A stretch of DNA of 64,000 nucleotides from positions 62,001-126,000 of the forward strand of contig NZ_JASCXN010000014.1 in the NCBI RefSeq assembly GCF_030010625.1. The letters run 5' to 3'. Positions 8,537-16,770 of the stretch are shown piece after piece. Under the pieces are notes generated by a model, which was not told the DNA's origin, did no database searches, and saw only the letters and a list, made by a program, of their open reading frames with translations. The stretch is from Streptomyces sp. CC208A (lineage in GTDB: Bacteria > Actinomycetota > Actinomycetes > Streptomycetales > Streptomycetaceae). Positions within the stretch are counted from its first letter, which is position 1. Every line of letters starts with the position of its first letter. Position numbers and translations under genes: made by a program.

Positions 8537-9199
8537 ATGTCGATCAAGGTCCTCCTCGTGGACGACGAACCGCTCGTACGGGCCGGCCTGCGCGCCGTCC
8601 TGGAGGCGCAGCCAGACATCGAGGTGGTGGGCGAGGCCGCGGACGGCGCCGCCGTCATCCCGCTCGTCCGGAGCCTTGGCCCCGACGTCGTGGCGATGGA
8701 CGTCCGCATGCCCCTCATGGACGGCATCGAGGCGACCCGGGCCGTCCTGCGCACGGTCGACCCCCCGCCCAAGATCCTCGTGGTGACGACCTTCGAGAAC
8801 GACGAGTACGTGTACGGCGCCCTCCGCGCGGGCGCCGACGGCTTCCTCCTCAAGCGCGCCCGCCCCGCCGAGATCGTCCACGCGGTCCGGCTGGTCGCGG
8901 AGGGCGACTCCCTCCTCTTCCCGGCGGCCGTACGCGACCTGGCCGCGGCCCACGCCCGGGACCGTCCCGCCAACGAGGCCCACGAGGCCCTGGTCCGCGC
9001 GCATCTGACGGACCGGGAGGAGGACGTCCTCCGCCTCATGGCCCGGGGCCTGTCCAACGCCGAGATCGCCGCCCGTCTCGTCGTCGGCACCGAGACGGTC
9101 AAGTCCCACGTGAGCTCCGTCCTCGCCAAACTGGGCGCCCGCGACCGCACCCAGGCGGTCATCGCCGCCTACGAGTCGGGCTTCGTCTCGCCGACATAG
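8537..9199 (+). CDS. LuxR/NarL-family response regulator
   Basis: A 220-residue regulator. The receiver domain has the acidic pair in VLLVDDEPLVRAGL, phospho-acceptor Asp55 in VAMDVRMPLMDG, the conserved threonine in VVTTFENDEY and the lysine in GFLLKRARP. A C-terminal LuxR helix-turn-helix follows: LTDREEDVLRLMARGLSN, then ETVKSHVSSVLAKLGARDR. It is the partner of the kinase just upstream. The hexamer TAGGCT at 8525-8530 lies six bases before the ATG, where a -10 box would produce a leaderless mRNA, so the regulator may have its own promoter as well as read-through from the kinase gene. Confidence 0.93.
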   Translation: MSIKVLLVDDEPLVRAGLRAVLEAQPDIEVVGEAADGAAVIPLVRSLGPDVVAMDVRMPLMDGIEATRAVLRTVDPPPKILVVTTFENDEYVYGALRAGADGFLLKRARPAEIVHAVRLVAEGDSLLFPAAVRDLAAAHARDRPANEAHEALVRAHLTDREEDVLRLMARGLSNAEIAARLVVGTETVKSHVSSVLAKLGARDRTQAVIAAYESGFVSPT

Positions 9200-9303
9200 G
9201 CCCCCGGAGTAATCCGGCTGAAACCGTTTCGCCGAACCCGGTGTGTTCTGAGTCACGTTCCAGTTGAATGGCCTGCGTCAGGGGTGACCGGGGGGAGTGC
9301 CGG

Positions 9304-10629
9304 GTGAGTGCTTTCACGGGGTCCGCGCGGGACACCGCTTCCGTACCGGGAGCGGGGGCCGATCTGCTGGCCGCGCTGCTCGACGGGATGGACGCGGCGC
9401 TGTGCGCGCTGGACGCGGACGGGACGGTGACGCACTGGAACCGCGAGGCCGAGCGGATCCTCGGCTGGCCGGCGGCGGAGGCCGTGGGGCGGCGGGGCTT
9501 CGACGGCTGGGCGGCGCGCAGTGCCGACGCGGGGGAGACGCTCGCCCGCGTGATGGGGGCGATGCGGACGCCGGGCCGGCAGGTCCACGAGCTGGCGCTG
9601 CTCCGCAAGGACGGCGGCCGGGTCCTTGTGCGCTGCCAGTCGGCGGGGGTGCGGGGCGCCGACGGCCGTCCCGCCGGGGTCTACTGCGCCTTCAGCGAGG
9701 TGCACGTGCAGATCGACCTGGAACGGTCGATCGCCCTGAGCGAGGCCCTCTTCGACGACGCCCCCTACGGGGTCGTCCTCATCGACGCCGACCTGCGCCC
9801 GGCCGTCGTCAACGGCTACGCCGCGAAGGCGATCGGCGCGGGCCGTACGACCCTGCTCGGCCGTCCCCTGGGCGATGTCGTCGCCCGGGGCGTGGAGGAG
9901 CTGGAGGGCGCCCTCCAGTACGTCCTCGCGGAAGGCGCCCCGCCGGCCCCGGCGGACCTGTGGGTGACCCTCGCGGCGGCCCCGGGTGCCGGGGAGCGGC
10001 GGCGGTGCTGGCGCAGCGGTTTCGTACGGCTGGCCTCGCCGATGACGGAGGAGCCGGTGCCGCTGGGGGTGGCGTGGCTGTTCCAGGACGTGACGGAGGA
10101 GCGGCTGGCGGCGCGGGAGGCGGACAGGACCCGGTTCCGCTGGAGCCAGCTGCACCGGGCGGGCGTGGCGGCGGCCGAGTACGCGGATCCGGCGGAGGCG
10201 GTGGCGGTGCTCCTCGACTTCGCGCTGGCCGGGTTCGCCGACCACGGCCTGGTGGACCGGGTGGCGGGCGACCGTCGGCTGTCCCGCGCGGTGGCGTCCC
10301 CGGCGGGCGCCCCGGACGCGGACGGTCTCGGCGGCGGTTTCCCGCAGCCGTACGGCTCCGATCACCCTGCCCTCCAGGCGTGGGACCGTGCGGGTTCGCT
10401 GCGGGTGAGCGCGGGCCGGGAAGCGGCGGAGTGGGCGGCGGCCCGCCACTGGCCGGCGGACACCGCGCACGCGCTGTGCACGGCCCTGCGCTCCCGGGGC
10501 CGTACGGTCGGCGTCCTCACCTTCCTGCGGACGGCGGCCAGGGGCGGCTTCGACCGGCAGGACGCGGTCTACGCGGAGACGGTGGCGGCGCGGGTGGCGG
10601 CGGCGCTGGACGCGCCGCCGCTCGCCTGA
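9304..10629 (+). CDS. PAS-domain sensory protein without visible output domain
   Basis: About 441 residues. The GTG at 9304 has a GGGGGAG site at 9291-9297; a longer in-frame start at 9268 lacks one. A first PAS domain (about residues 15-125) shows LDADGTVTHWNREAERILGW and ends with GVYCAFSEVHVQIDLERSI. A second PAS domain begins at DDAPYGVVLIDADLRPAVVN. The last about 170 residues look GAF-like and end VYAETVAARVAAALDA. Streptomycete proteins of this kind often end in a PP2C/SpoIIE phosphatase, which is absent here. It may act by protein contact on a sigma-factor or phosphatase network; no ligand can be named. It is convergent with the SIS gene. Confidence 0.7.
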   Translation: MSAFTGSARDTASVPGAGADLLAALLDGMDAALCALDADGTVTHWNREAERILGWPAAEAVGRRGFDGWAARSADAGETLARVMGAMRTPGRQVHELALLRKDGGRVLVRCQSAGVRGADGRPAGVYCAFSEVHVQIDLERSIALSEALFDDAPYGVVLIDADLRPAVVNGYAAKAIGAGRTTLLGRPLGDVVARGVEELEGALQYVLAEGAPPAPADLWVTLAAAPGAGERRRCWRSGFVRLASPMTEEPVPLGVAWLFQDVTEERLAAREADRTRFRWSQLHRAGVAAAEYADPAEAVAVLLDFALAGFADHGLVDRVAGDRRLSRAVASPAGAPDADGLGGGFPQPYGSDHPALQAWDRAGSLRVSAGREAAEWAAARHWPADTAHALCTALRSRGRTVGVLTFLRTAARGGFDRQDAVYAETVAARVAAALDAPPLA

Positions 10630-10648
10630 CGCTTCTGACGCTTCGAGA

Positions 10649-10684
10649 GCGGGTCAGTGCCGGTAAGCGGGTCAGCGCCGGTAG
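10649..10684. repeat. Two-copy 18-bp tandem repeat at a convergent gene end
   Basis: GCGGGTCAGTGCCGGTAA (10649-10666) is followed directly by GCGGGTCAGCGCCGGTAG (10667-10684), 16 of 18 identical. It lies between the PAS gene and the SIS gene, and the second copy contains the SIS stop region. It looks like a local duplication. Confidence 0.6.
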
Positions 10685-11427
10685 AAGATCCGGTCCGCGT
10701 ACTCCGTCATCACGCGCCCGTTCCACTCGTGCCCGCCGTCCACGTTCCCCGAGCGCAGCAGCGGCGGCTCGATCCCGCGCCGGACCAGCTCCTCGGCGGC
10801 GGCGGCCATGGTGGCCTGCATGAGGGCGCTGGTGACGACGGTGGAGGCGGGGGCGAACGGCGCCTCGATGCCCTCGTGGGTCAGCTCCGCGTCCCCGACG
10901 TCGATCTTCGAGTCGAGGACGATGTCGCAGTGGTCCTTCAGGTACGTCCCCGAGACGTGCCGCGACTTCGTCTCCGTCGCGTACGCGACCGAGGTGACGC
11001 CGATGACGGTGAGGCCGAGCGCGCGGGCGTTCATCGCCATCTCGACCGGCAGGGCGTTGCGCCCGGAGAGGGAGACGACGAACAGCACGTCGCCGGCGGT
11101 GGCGGGGGAGGAGTCGAGGACGGCTCCGGCGAGCCCGTCGACGCGTTCGAGGGCGGAGCCGAGCGTCGCCGGCATGACGTCGACGCCGACGACGCCGGGG
11201 ACGGCGAGCAGGTTCATCAGGGCGAAGCCGCCGGCCCGGTAGACGACGTCCTGGGCGGCCAGCGAGGAGTGCCCGGCGCCGAAGGCGAAGAGCCGGTTGC
11301 CGTTCGCGACGGCCCCGGCGACGGCGGCCCCGGCGGCGGCGATCTCCGCCGCGTCCTCGTCCCGCACCTTCTGGAGCAGCCCGATCGCCGCATCGAAGAA
11401 CCGTCCCGCCAGCTTGCTCTCGCCCAT
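10672..11427 (-). CDS. SIS-domain sugar-phosphate-binding protein
   Basis: A 251-residue cytoplasmic protein. AAGGAG precedes the ATG at 11427; the in-frame ATG at 11463 has no such site. The SIS fold is shown by LFAFGAGHSSLAAQDVVYRAGG (phosphosugar-binding loop GAGHS, about residue 55) and DVLFVVSLSGRNALPVEMA (SLSGR loop, about residue 115). Its length and the HEGIEAPFAPASTVV segment fit the single-SIS group related to GlmS/MurQ isomerase domains that lack an attached enzyme domain. It probably isomerises or senses an amino-sugar phosphate. It is divergent from dmdR1, and the 184-bp gap between them should contain both promoters. Confidence 0.85.
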   Translation of the reverse strand: MGESKLAGRFFDAAIGLLQKVRDEDAAEIAAAGAAVAGAVANGNRLFAFGAGHSSLAAQDVVYRAGGFALMNLLAVPGVVGVDVMPATLGSALERVDGLAGAVLDSSPATAGDVLFVVSLSGRNALPVEMAMNARALGLTVIGVTSVAYATETKSRHVSGTYLKDHCDIVLDSKIDVGDAELTHEGIEAPFAPASTVVTSALMQATMAAAAEELVRRGIEPPLLRSGNVDGGHEWNGRVMTEYADRIFYRR

Positions 11428-11611
11428 GTGAGGAAGCTCCTTCTCGTCGAGGTCGCCGATCACGGTGCGGTCTGGACCATTGCCCTGTCAATACCGCCCC
11501 GCGCACCCTCTCCCTCCTCAGCCGTCCCGCTCTGTGGCGGGGCGGCCCGCTTGTCGGCCCGATGCGCAAGAATTGGTGCAGGGCCAGCGCACGACTCATC
11601 GAGGGGCACGA

Positions 11612-12301
11612 ATGTCCGGACTGATCGACACCACGGAGATGTATCTCCGCACCATCCTGGAGCTGGAAGAGGAAGGTGTGGTCCCGATGCGTGCCCGGAT
11701 CGCCGAGCGGCTCGACCAGAGCGGCCCGACGGTGAGCCAGACGGTCGCCCGCATGGAGCGGGACGGCCTGGTGGCCGTGGCGAGCGACCGCCACCTGGAG
11801 CTGACCGAGGAGGGCCGCCGCCTCGCGACCCGCGTGATGCGCAAGCACCGCCTCGCCGAGTGCCTGCTCGTCGACGTGATCGGCCTGGAGTGGGAGCAGG
11901 TCCACGCGGAGGCGTGCCGCTGGGAGCACGTGATGAGCGAGGCCGTGGAGCGCCGCGTCATGGAGCTGCTGCGCCACCCGACGGAGTCGCCGTACGGCAA
12001 CCCGATCCCGGGCCTGGAGGAGCTGGGCGAGAAGGCCGAGGCCGAGTCCTTCCTCGACGACTCGATGGTGTCGCTCGCGGACCTGGAGGCGAGCGAGCCC
12101 AAGACGGTGGTCGTGCGCCGCATCGGCGAGCCGATCCAGACGGACGCCCAGCTCATGTACACCCTGCGGCGGGCGGGCGTGCAGCCCGGCTCGGTCGTGT
12201 CCGTCTCGGAGTCGGCGGGCGGCGTGCTCGTCGGCAGCGGCGGCGAGGCGGCGGAGCTGGACCCGGAGGTCGCGGCGCACGTGTTCGTCGCGAAGCGCTG
12301 A
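11612..12301 (+). CDS. dmdR1: Iron-dependent repressor of the DtxR/IdeR family
   Basis: A 229-residue regulator starting MSGLIDTTEMYLRTILELEE. The winged helix is ARIAERLDQSGPTVSQTVAR. The dimerisation/metal domain includes MRKHRLAECLLVDVIGLEWE, CRWEHVMSEAVERR and HPTESPYGNPIPG, which supply the Met, Cys, His and Glu metal ligands of DtxR proteins. An SH3-like domain follows after about residue 150. The sequence agrees closely with what I recall of DmdR1 of Streptomyces coelicolor, which represses siderophore and iron-uptake genes when loaded with Fe(II). The ATG at 11612 lies 7 bp after GAGGGG. No obvious iron box was seen in the 184-bp upstream gap. A strong hairpin ends the gene. Confidence 0.93.
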   Translation: MSGLIDTTEMYLRTILELEEEGVVPMRARIAERLDQSGPTVSQTVARMERDGLVAVASDRHLELTEEGRRLATRVMRKHRLAECLLVDVIGLEWEQVHAEACRWEHVMSEAVERRVMELLRHPTESPYGNPIPGLEELGEKAEAESFLDDSMVSLADLEASEPKTVVVRRIGEPIQTDAQLMYTLRRAGVQPGSVVSVSESAGGVLVGSGGEAAELDPEVAAHVFVAKR

Positions 12302-12325
12302 GCGAAGCGTCGGCGGGCGACGCGG

Positions 12326-12360
12326 GGAAGGGGCGGTACGGGACCCGTACCGCCCCTTCC
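12326..12360 (+). terminator. Strong hairpin terminator after dmdR1
   Basis: A perfect 16-bp stem joins GGAAGGGGCGGTACGG (12326-12341) to CCGTACCGCCCCTTCC (12345-12360) across a GAC loop, 25 bp after the dmdR1 stop. There is no U tract, as is usual in streptomycetes. Confidence 0.85.
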
Positions 12361-12545
12361 GCTTCCCCGGGACCCTCGTCGTGCGCCCCGTTTACGCCGG
12401 AATGGCCCCGCCCGCGCCCTTGGCGTGCCACGCTGATACGAGACGTGGTGACGGGGGCGGAGAGGGGAGGGGCATGCGGCGAACGGACCAGAGGGCGAGG
12501 TCCCGCGCGGCGGAGCGCCACCCGACGGCGTTCCGGCCCTTGGCG

Positions 12546-12635
12546 GCCCGCGAGGTGACGTCCCAGCAGGTGACGCCCCGCCAGGTGACGGTCGGCCACC
12601 TGCCGGTCGGCCATCTGCCGGTCGGCCATCTGCCC
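12546..12635. repeat. Six 15-bp tandem units in a gene-poor gap
   Basis: Three units ending in GGTGACG (12546-12560, 12561-12575, 12576-12590) are followed by three near-identical units GTCGGCCAYCTGCCS (12591-12605, 12606-12620, 12621-12635). CAGGTG in the first set and CACCTG in the second form an inverted repeat. They lie in the 615-bp gap between dmdR1 and the hydrolase. A small frame starting at 12474 reads through them but has no family features. Confidence 0.6.
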
Positions 12636-12665
12636 GTCGGTCCGTCGCCCTCCCGGACGGCAGAG

Positions 12666-12693
12666 GGCCCCGGCGCCCTGGGGCGCCGGGGCC
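12666..12693. terminator. Perfect hairpin, probable terminator
   Basis: GGCCCCGGCGCC (12666-12677) pairs with GGCGCCGGGGCC (12682-12693) across a CTGG loop. It stands upstream of the hydrolase gene, with no clear gene to terminate other than the repeat-containing frame before it. The rest of 12361-12916 shows no convincing gene. Confidence 0.5.
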
Positions 12694-12916
12694 TGTCCTC
12701 CCCTGTTCCGACCTGGAGCCCCGAGCTCTCAAGGTCGGTCCCCTCGGACCGTTTTCCCCGAGCGGTCCGCCTCCCGTTGAAGATCTCCCCTCGGCAGCGC
12801 GCCCCAATCCTTGAGGCCTGTCACTCGAACGAGGGGTGTTGCGTGGCAGAAGCGCATTTTCGAATGCGGGTTCGATAGTCTGGCGGGGTTCGACGGGAAA
12901 GAGGGGGTGCCAGATC

Positions 12917-13876
12917 ATGGCGCGACGACTCGACGTCACCGGAGCCGACGGCATCCGGCTGGCGGCCTGGGACTTCACGGCCGAGGGCGAGACCCGCAGA
13001 GGGTCGGACCGCCCCGAGGCCCATACGACCGCGCGCCCGGCGGCGGTGAGCATCGCCCGTCAGCCCTCGTCCCCGGAGGACCGTCCGGCACCCCCTTCTC
13101 CGTCCGCCGCCGCCCCGGTGTTACTGCTCCACGGCCTGATGGGCCACGCGGCCCACTGGGCCTCCGCCGCACGCTTCCTGACGGGCAGGCACCGCACGAT
13201 CGCGCTCGACCAGCGCGGCCACGGCGCGAGCGAGAAGCCGAAGGGGGGACCGTTCACGCGCGAGGCGTACGTGGCGGACGCGGCGGCCGTCATCGAGCGG
13301 CTCGGCCTCGCCCCCGTCACCCTCGTCGGCCACTCCATGGGCGCCCTGACCGCCTGGCAGCTGGCCGCCGAGCGCCCGGACCTGGTCCGCGCCCTCGTCA
13401 TCTGCGACATGCGGGCGTCCGCGCTCGGCGCGGCCTCGCAGCGCGCCTGGCAGGACTGGTTCCGCACCTGGCCGGCGCCCTTCCCGACCCTGGAGGCCGT
13501 GCACCGCTGGTTCGGCGCGGACGACCCGTGGGTGGAGACGCCGAACCCGGCGCGCGGCGCCTTCTTCGCCGAGGTGATGACCGAACGCCCTGACGGCTGG
13601 CACCCCGTCTTCGACCCGGACCAGATGCTGACCTCCCGGGAGACCTGGGTCCACGACGCCCACTGGGACTCCCTCGCCCAGGTCCGCTGCCCCACCCTCG
13701 TCGTCCGGGGCCTCGACGGCGAACTGGGCCGCGCCGAGGCCCAGGAGATGGTCCGCGTCCTCCCTCACGGCGCGTACGCGGAGATCCCCGACGCCGGCCA
13801 CTTCCTCCACTACACCCACCCAGAGGCCTGGGCGGAAGCGGTGGACCCCTTCCTGACGGGCGTCCTGACGCCCTGA
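12917..13876 (+). CDS. Alpha/beta-fold hydrolase
   Basis: A 319-residue hydrolase starting MARRLDVTGADGIRLAAWDF. HGLMGHAAHW carries the oxyanion HG, the nucleophile elbow is VGHSMGALTA (Ser in GHSMG), an acid lies near LDGELGRAEA, and the catalytic histidine is in IPDAGHFLHY. ALDQRGHGASEKP is the conserved strand-4 region of this family. A proline- and arginine-rich insert (about residues 28-65, ETRRGSDRPEAHTTARP onward) separates strands 1 and 2 and is unusual. The frame is open upstream to 12836, but the start at MARR matches the family. Likely a soluble esterase, lipase or C-C hydrolase; the substrate is not predictable. Confidence 0.85.
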   Translation: MARRLDVTGADGIRLAAWDFTAEGETRRGSDRPEAHTTARPAAVSIARQPSSPEDRPAPPSPSAAAPVLLLHGLMGHAAHWASAARFLTGRHRTIALDQRGHGASEKPKGGPFTREAYVADAAAVIERLGLAPVTLVGHSMGALTAWQLAAERPDLVRALVICDMRASALGAASQRAWQDWFRTWPAPFPTLEAVHRWFGADDPWVETPNPARGAFFAEVMTERPDGWHPVFDPDQMLTSRETWVHDAHWDSLAQVRCPTLVVRGLDGELGRAEAQEMVRVLPHGAYAEIPDAGHFLHYTHPEAWAEAVDPFLTGVLTP

Positions 13877-13928
13877 CGACCGAACGACCCGAGGCCCCCT
13901 GTCGTACCCGCCCCCTGCGCTCACCCCC

Positions 13929-14294
13929 GTGAGCGTCTCCCTCTATTACTCCGCCCGCCGCCCGACCCCCCTGACCCCGCCCGAGACCACCGCCGTCGAG
14001 CGCGTCACCGCCGTGCACCTGGCCACGTTCCCGTACGAGGACGAGGAGAGCCTCTGCCTGTACGAAGACGGCGGCGGCGAGCCGGACGCGATCGTGGCCG
14101 GCTCCACGAAGCTGCTCCTCGACCCGGACCGCCTCCTCCCGGCCCTGATCCACGTACTGGACTCCGTCACCGAACTGCGCCGCGCCCTCCCGGAAGCGGA
14201 GTGGCACGTCCACGTGGACGACCTCGACGTCGACTGGGACGAGACCGAGGGCTACGGCTTCCCCGGCATGCGCGACCCCGACCCCACCCCCTGA
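13929..14294 (+). CDS. Conserved acidic hypothetical protein
   Basis: A 121-residue acidic protein from the GTG at 13929, beginning VSVSLYYSARR. It has no membrane span or signal peptide. Acidic stretches such as FPYEDEESLCLYED and HVHVDDLDVDWDETEGYG dominate. Codon use is fully coding-like, with G/C third positions. It lies 52 bp after the hydrolase and may be co-transcribed with it. I do not recognise a family with an assigned function. Confidence 0.65.
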   Translation: MSVSLYYSARRPTPLTPPETTAVERVTAVHLATFPYEDEESLCLYEDGGGEPDAIVAGSTKLLLDPDRLLPALIHVLDSVTELRRALPEAEWHVHVDDLDVDWDETEGYGFPGMRDPDPTP

Positions 14295-14406
14295 CCGAAC
14301 GCCGCCCCCCCGGGCGCGGTACGGTCCCTCCCGCGGCGCGTCGAGCGGTACGCCTCCGCGTCGCCCACGGCAGGACACCGAAGTCACGGAAGACAAAAGG
14401 CAACAC

Positions 14407-15630
14407 ATGCGCATACCCCTGCGCCGGCGCCTGGCCACGGTGGCCACGGCGCTCGGCCTCACCACTCTGACCGCGCTCGGTGCGGGCGCGGCGCCCGCAC
14501 AGGCGGCGCCCGCCGACTGCCCGGTGGGCTACTTCTGCGGGTGGAAGACGAACGACGCCACCGGCACGATGTACAAGACCAACGCGAGCGTCGCCACGCT
14601 CGGCGGCTGGGACAACCAGTTCCGCACGGTCTCGAACCGCACCAGCAAGTTCGCCTGCCTCCACGACGACGCGAACTTCGGCTACCAGGGCGACGTCTGG
14701 TCCATCGCCCCGAACCCGTCGGGCACCGAGTGGGGCGGCGCCGGCAGCACCAGCGTCAGCTCCGTCCGCCTCGTCGCCACCGAGCGCGAGTGCGGCGGCT
14801 GGGAGCCCTACCCCTCCTGGTACGCGAACCCGCAGGCCACCGCGCCCGCCTTCGGCGACCTGAACGGCGACAAGACGTCCGACGTCCTCTCCCGCGACAA
14901 GGCGGGCCGCCTCTGGTTCCTCCCCGGCGACGGCAGCGGCAAGCTCGTCGGCTCGGGCGGCTGGAACGCGATGAACGCCCTCACCCGGCACGGCGACTTC
15001 TCCGGCGACGGCAAGGAGGACGTGATCGCCCGCGAGGCGTCCACCGGCAAGCTGTACCTGTACCCCGGCACCGGCACCGGTGCGCTCGGCGCCCGCAAGC
15101 TGATCGGCACGGGCGGCTGGAACGCCATGAACCACCTCACCGCCTTCGGCGACCTCACCGGCGACGGCCGCTCCGACCTCTTCGCCGTGGAGAAGTCCAC
15201 CGGCAAGCTGTGGCTCTACCCCGGTACGTCCTCCGGAACCCTCGGCGCCCGCAAGCTGATCGGCACGGGCGGCTGGAACAGCATGAACGCCCTCGTCGGC
15301 TTCGGCGACATGACGAAGGACGGCAAGGCCGACCTCCTCGCCCGCGAGGCGTCCACGGGCAAGCTGTGGCTGTACCCCGGCAAGACCGGCGGCCTCGCCA
15401 CCCGCGTCCTGATCGGCAGCGGCTGGAACACCATGGCCGGCTTCCTCGCGGTCGGCGACCGCAGCGGTGACGGTTACGCCGACATGGCCACCATCACGAA
15501 CAGCCGCTACACGTCGAACTGGGGCAACGGTCCGGGGCTCCTGGTCGCGTACGACGGCCGCTCCACGAACGGCTTCCAGCCGGGCGTCATGGAGGACGAG
15601 TCCTGGTTCGGGCTGAACGGCCAGTTCTGA
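14407..15630 (+). CDS. Secreted peptidase-inhibitor-like (I36) protein with FG-GAP/VCBS repeats
   Basis: A 407-residue exported protein. The signal peptide runs from MRIPLRRRLATVATALGLTT to a cleavage near APAQAAPA. The N-terminal mature domain (about 36-130) has ADCPVGYFCGWKTNDATG and the WDNQFRTVSNRTS and YQGDVWSIAP segments typical of peptidase inhibitor family I36 (SMPI-like). It is followed by about five FG-GAP/VCBS repeats with calcium-loop motifs such as DLNGDKTSDVL, DFSGDGKEDVI, DLTGDGRSDLF and DMTKDGKADLL, predicting a beta-propeller. The repeats share GTGGWNAMN and STGKLWLYPG blocks. Likely an extracellular protease-inhibiting or ligand-binding protein. A terminator follows directly. 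Confidence 0.82.
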   Translation: MRIPLRRRLATVATALGLTTLTALGAGAAPAQAAPADCPVGYFCGWKTNDATGTMYKTNASVATLGGWDNQFRTVSNRTSKFACLHDDANFGYQGDVWSIAPNPSGTEWGGAGSTSVSSVRLVATERECGGWEPYPSWYANPQATAPAFGDLNGDKTSDVLSRDKAGRLWFLPGDGSGKLVGSGGWNAMNALTRHGDFSGDGKEDVIAREASTGKLYLYPGTGTGALGARKLIGTGGWNAMNHLTAFGDLTGDGRSDLFAVEKSTGKLWLYPGTSSGTLGARKLIGTGGWNSMNALVGFGDMTKDGKADLLAREASTGKLWLYPGKTGGLATRVLIGSGWNTMAGFLAVGDRSGDGYADMATITNSRYTSNWGNGPGLLVAYDGRSTNGFQPGVMEDESWFGLNGQF

Positions 15631-15644
15631 CCCGGTGATACGTG

Positions 15645-15679
15645 AAGGGCCTCCGCCCCGGAGAAGGGTGGAGGCCCTT
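15645..15679. terminator. Hairpin terminator between convergent genes
   Basis: AAGGGCCTCC (15645-15654) pairs with GGAGGCCCTT (15670-15679), followed by TTTCG. It lies 15 bp after the secreted FG-GAP gene and 18 bp before the end of the oppositely oriented DUF397 gene, so it can serve both. Confidence 0.8.
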
Positions 15680-15696
15680 TCGCGTGCGTGCGGCCG

Positions 15697-15873
15697 CTAC
15701 TTCACCTGGGCGAGGAACGCGTGCCAGGCGGTGGGGGAGACGGAGAGGGAGGGGAGGGCGGTGTCCTTGGAGTCGCGGACGTGCACAGAGTGCACACAGG
15801 AGGCGACCTCGACGCAGTCACCCTGCTGGTCGCTGCTGTAGCTGCTCTTGAACCACTTGAGGTCGGTACTCAT
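15697..15873 (-). CDS. DUF397 small protein
   Basis: A 58-residue protein with the DUF397 signature: LKWFKSSYSSDQQGDCVEVA, HVRDSKDT and the C-terminal SPTAWHAFLAQV. It is read on the minus strand from ATG 15871-15873 and overlaps the stop of the XRE regulator gene (ATGA), so the two are translationally coupled. DUF397 genes in actinomycetes almost always follow an XRE/DUF5753 regulator, and they have been discussed as toxin-antitoxin-like or developmental pairs. The function here is unproven. Confidence 0.9.
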   Translation of the reverse strand: MSTDLKWFKSSYSSDQQGDCVEVASCVHSVHVRDSKDTALPSLSVSPTAWHAFLAQVK

Positions 15874-16688
15874 AGCTCTCGTGCCACCTGTTCGATGAGT
15901 CGTGCGGAGTACTCCGGGGTGTGGGCCTGGGCCCGCAGAGCGCTGTAGCGGGCGAAGCAGTTCCCCACCTCCGGTTGTTCGGTGAGAAAGTACCTGCCGC
16001 CCTGCCCCTCCACGTAGACGAGTTGACTTCGGTGGTCCTCGGTCTCCAGCAGGGTGAAGGGGCCGCTGAGCCCGGCGTGCGTGTGCCTTCCCTCCTCCAT
16101 GACCTGGATGGTGACATTCCTCAGGTCGGCGCGCTCCCGGATGTGCAGCAGATTCTTCCGGAGGACTTCCCGGCTGCCGAGCGGCTTGGTGAGCGCTGCC
16201 AGCTCAAGGACGAAGGTCACCAGCGGCGGGGGCTTGCGAAAGAACAACTCCTGCCGGTTGATTCGGGCAGCGACACTCGCCTCTATCTCGTCGTCGTCCA
16301 TGGGCGGGATGGCGCTGAGAAAGACGGCTCGCGCGTAGTCATGCGTCTGAAGCAACCCCGAGATCAGGTGATTGTCGTACTTATGGATGCCGACTGCTTT
16401 GGCTTCCTCCGCCAGGTAGTCCTCGAACCAGGCGGCGATTCCGCTCGCCGTGATCTCTTCCGCCAACTCGACCAGTGCACCTTGTGCACCCACCAACTCG
16501 TCGACGATCTGGACAAAGGATCCCTTCGGGTGGCGTTGCCCACGCTCGATCATTGCCACCTGGGACTTGGAGTACCCGGCCTCCCTGCCCACCGCCTCCA
16601 TCGAGAGCTTCGCCCGCTCGCGATAGAACCGCAGCATCCTCCCGAAGGCCTTGGAGGCCCCTGGGCCCTGCTTGTTCTGGTTGTTCAC
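15870..16688 (-). CDS. XRE-family regulator with DUF5753 domain
   Basis: A 272-residue regulator. GGAGGT lies about five bases before the GTG at 16688, which fits better than the longer frame to 16796. The N-terminal helix-turn-helix is LSMEAVGREAGYSKSQVAMI. The C-terminal DUF5753 domain includes ISGLLQTHDYARAVF, RINRQELFFRKPPPLVTFVL and VQVMEEGRHTHAG-like segments. It belongs to the WhiJ/AbaA-like group and overlaps the DUF397 gene by ATGA. The pair probably forms a regulatory module; no HATPase partner lies beside it here, unlike the second such pair at 61.7-63.3 kb. Confidence 0.9.
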   Translation of the reverse strand: MNNQNKQGPGASKAFGRMLRFYRERAKLSMEAVGREAGYSKSQVAMIERGQRHPKGSFVQIVDELVGAQGALVELAEEITASGIAAWFEDYLAEEAKAVGIHKYDNHLISGLLQTHDYARAVFLSAIPPMDDDEIEASVAARINRQELFFRKPPPLVTFVLELAALTKPLGSREVLRKNLLHIRERADLRNVTIQVMEEGRHTHAGLSGPFTLLETEDHRSQLVYVEGQGGRYFLTEQPEVGNCFARYSALRAQAHTPEYSARLIEQVAREL

Positions 16689-16770
16689 ACCCGACCTCCC
16701 CGAGTGCACAGTGCGGCACAACTCCTCTGTGTCGCTGGTCATAGCAGACCACGGCCGCAAAGCTGGCCGC

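Noticed and set aside
9002..9016. Further CTGACG half-sites inside genes, for example near 9006 and 10626
   Set aside because: Single half-sites inside coding DNA without the second half at the right spacing; expected by chance.
5486..9256. A 1256-codon minus-strand open frame over the permease, ATPase, kinase and regulator genes
   Set aside because: It is the permease frame extended by lack of stops in GC-rich DNA. The ATPase, kinase and regulator have clear motifs in other frames.
11428..11611. An iron box in the dmdR1/SIS gap
   Set aside because: No sequence close to the TTAGGTTAGGCTAACCTAA type was found.
12474..12878. A possible small gene reading through the 15-bp repeats (MRRTDQRARSRAAERHP)
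   Set aside because: Arg/Pro/Ser-rich low-complexity sequence without family features, a poorly spaced ribosome site and two internal hairpins. Described as repeats only.
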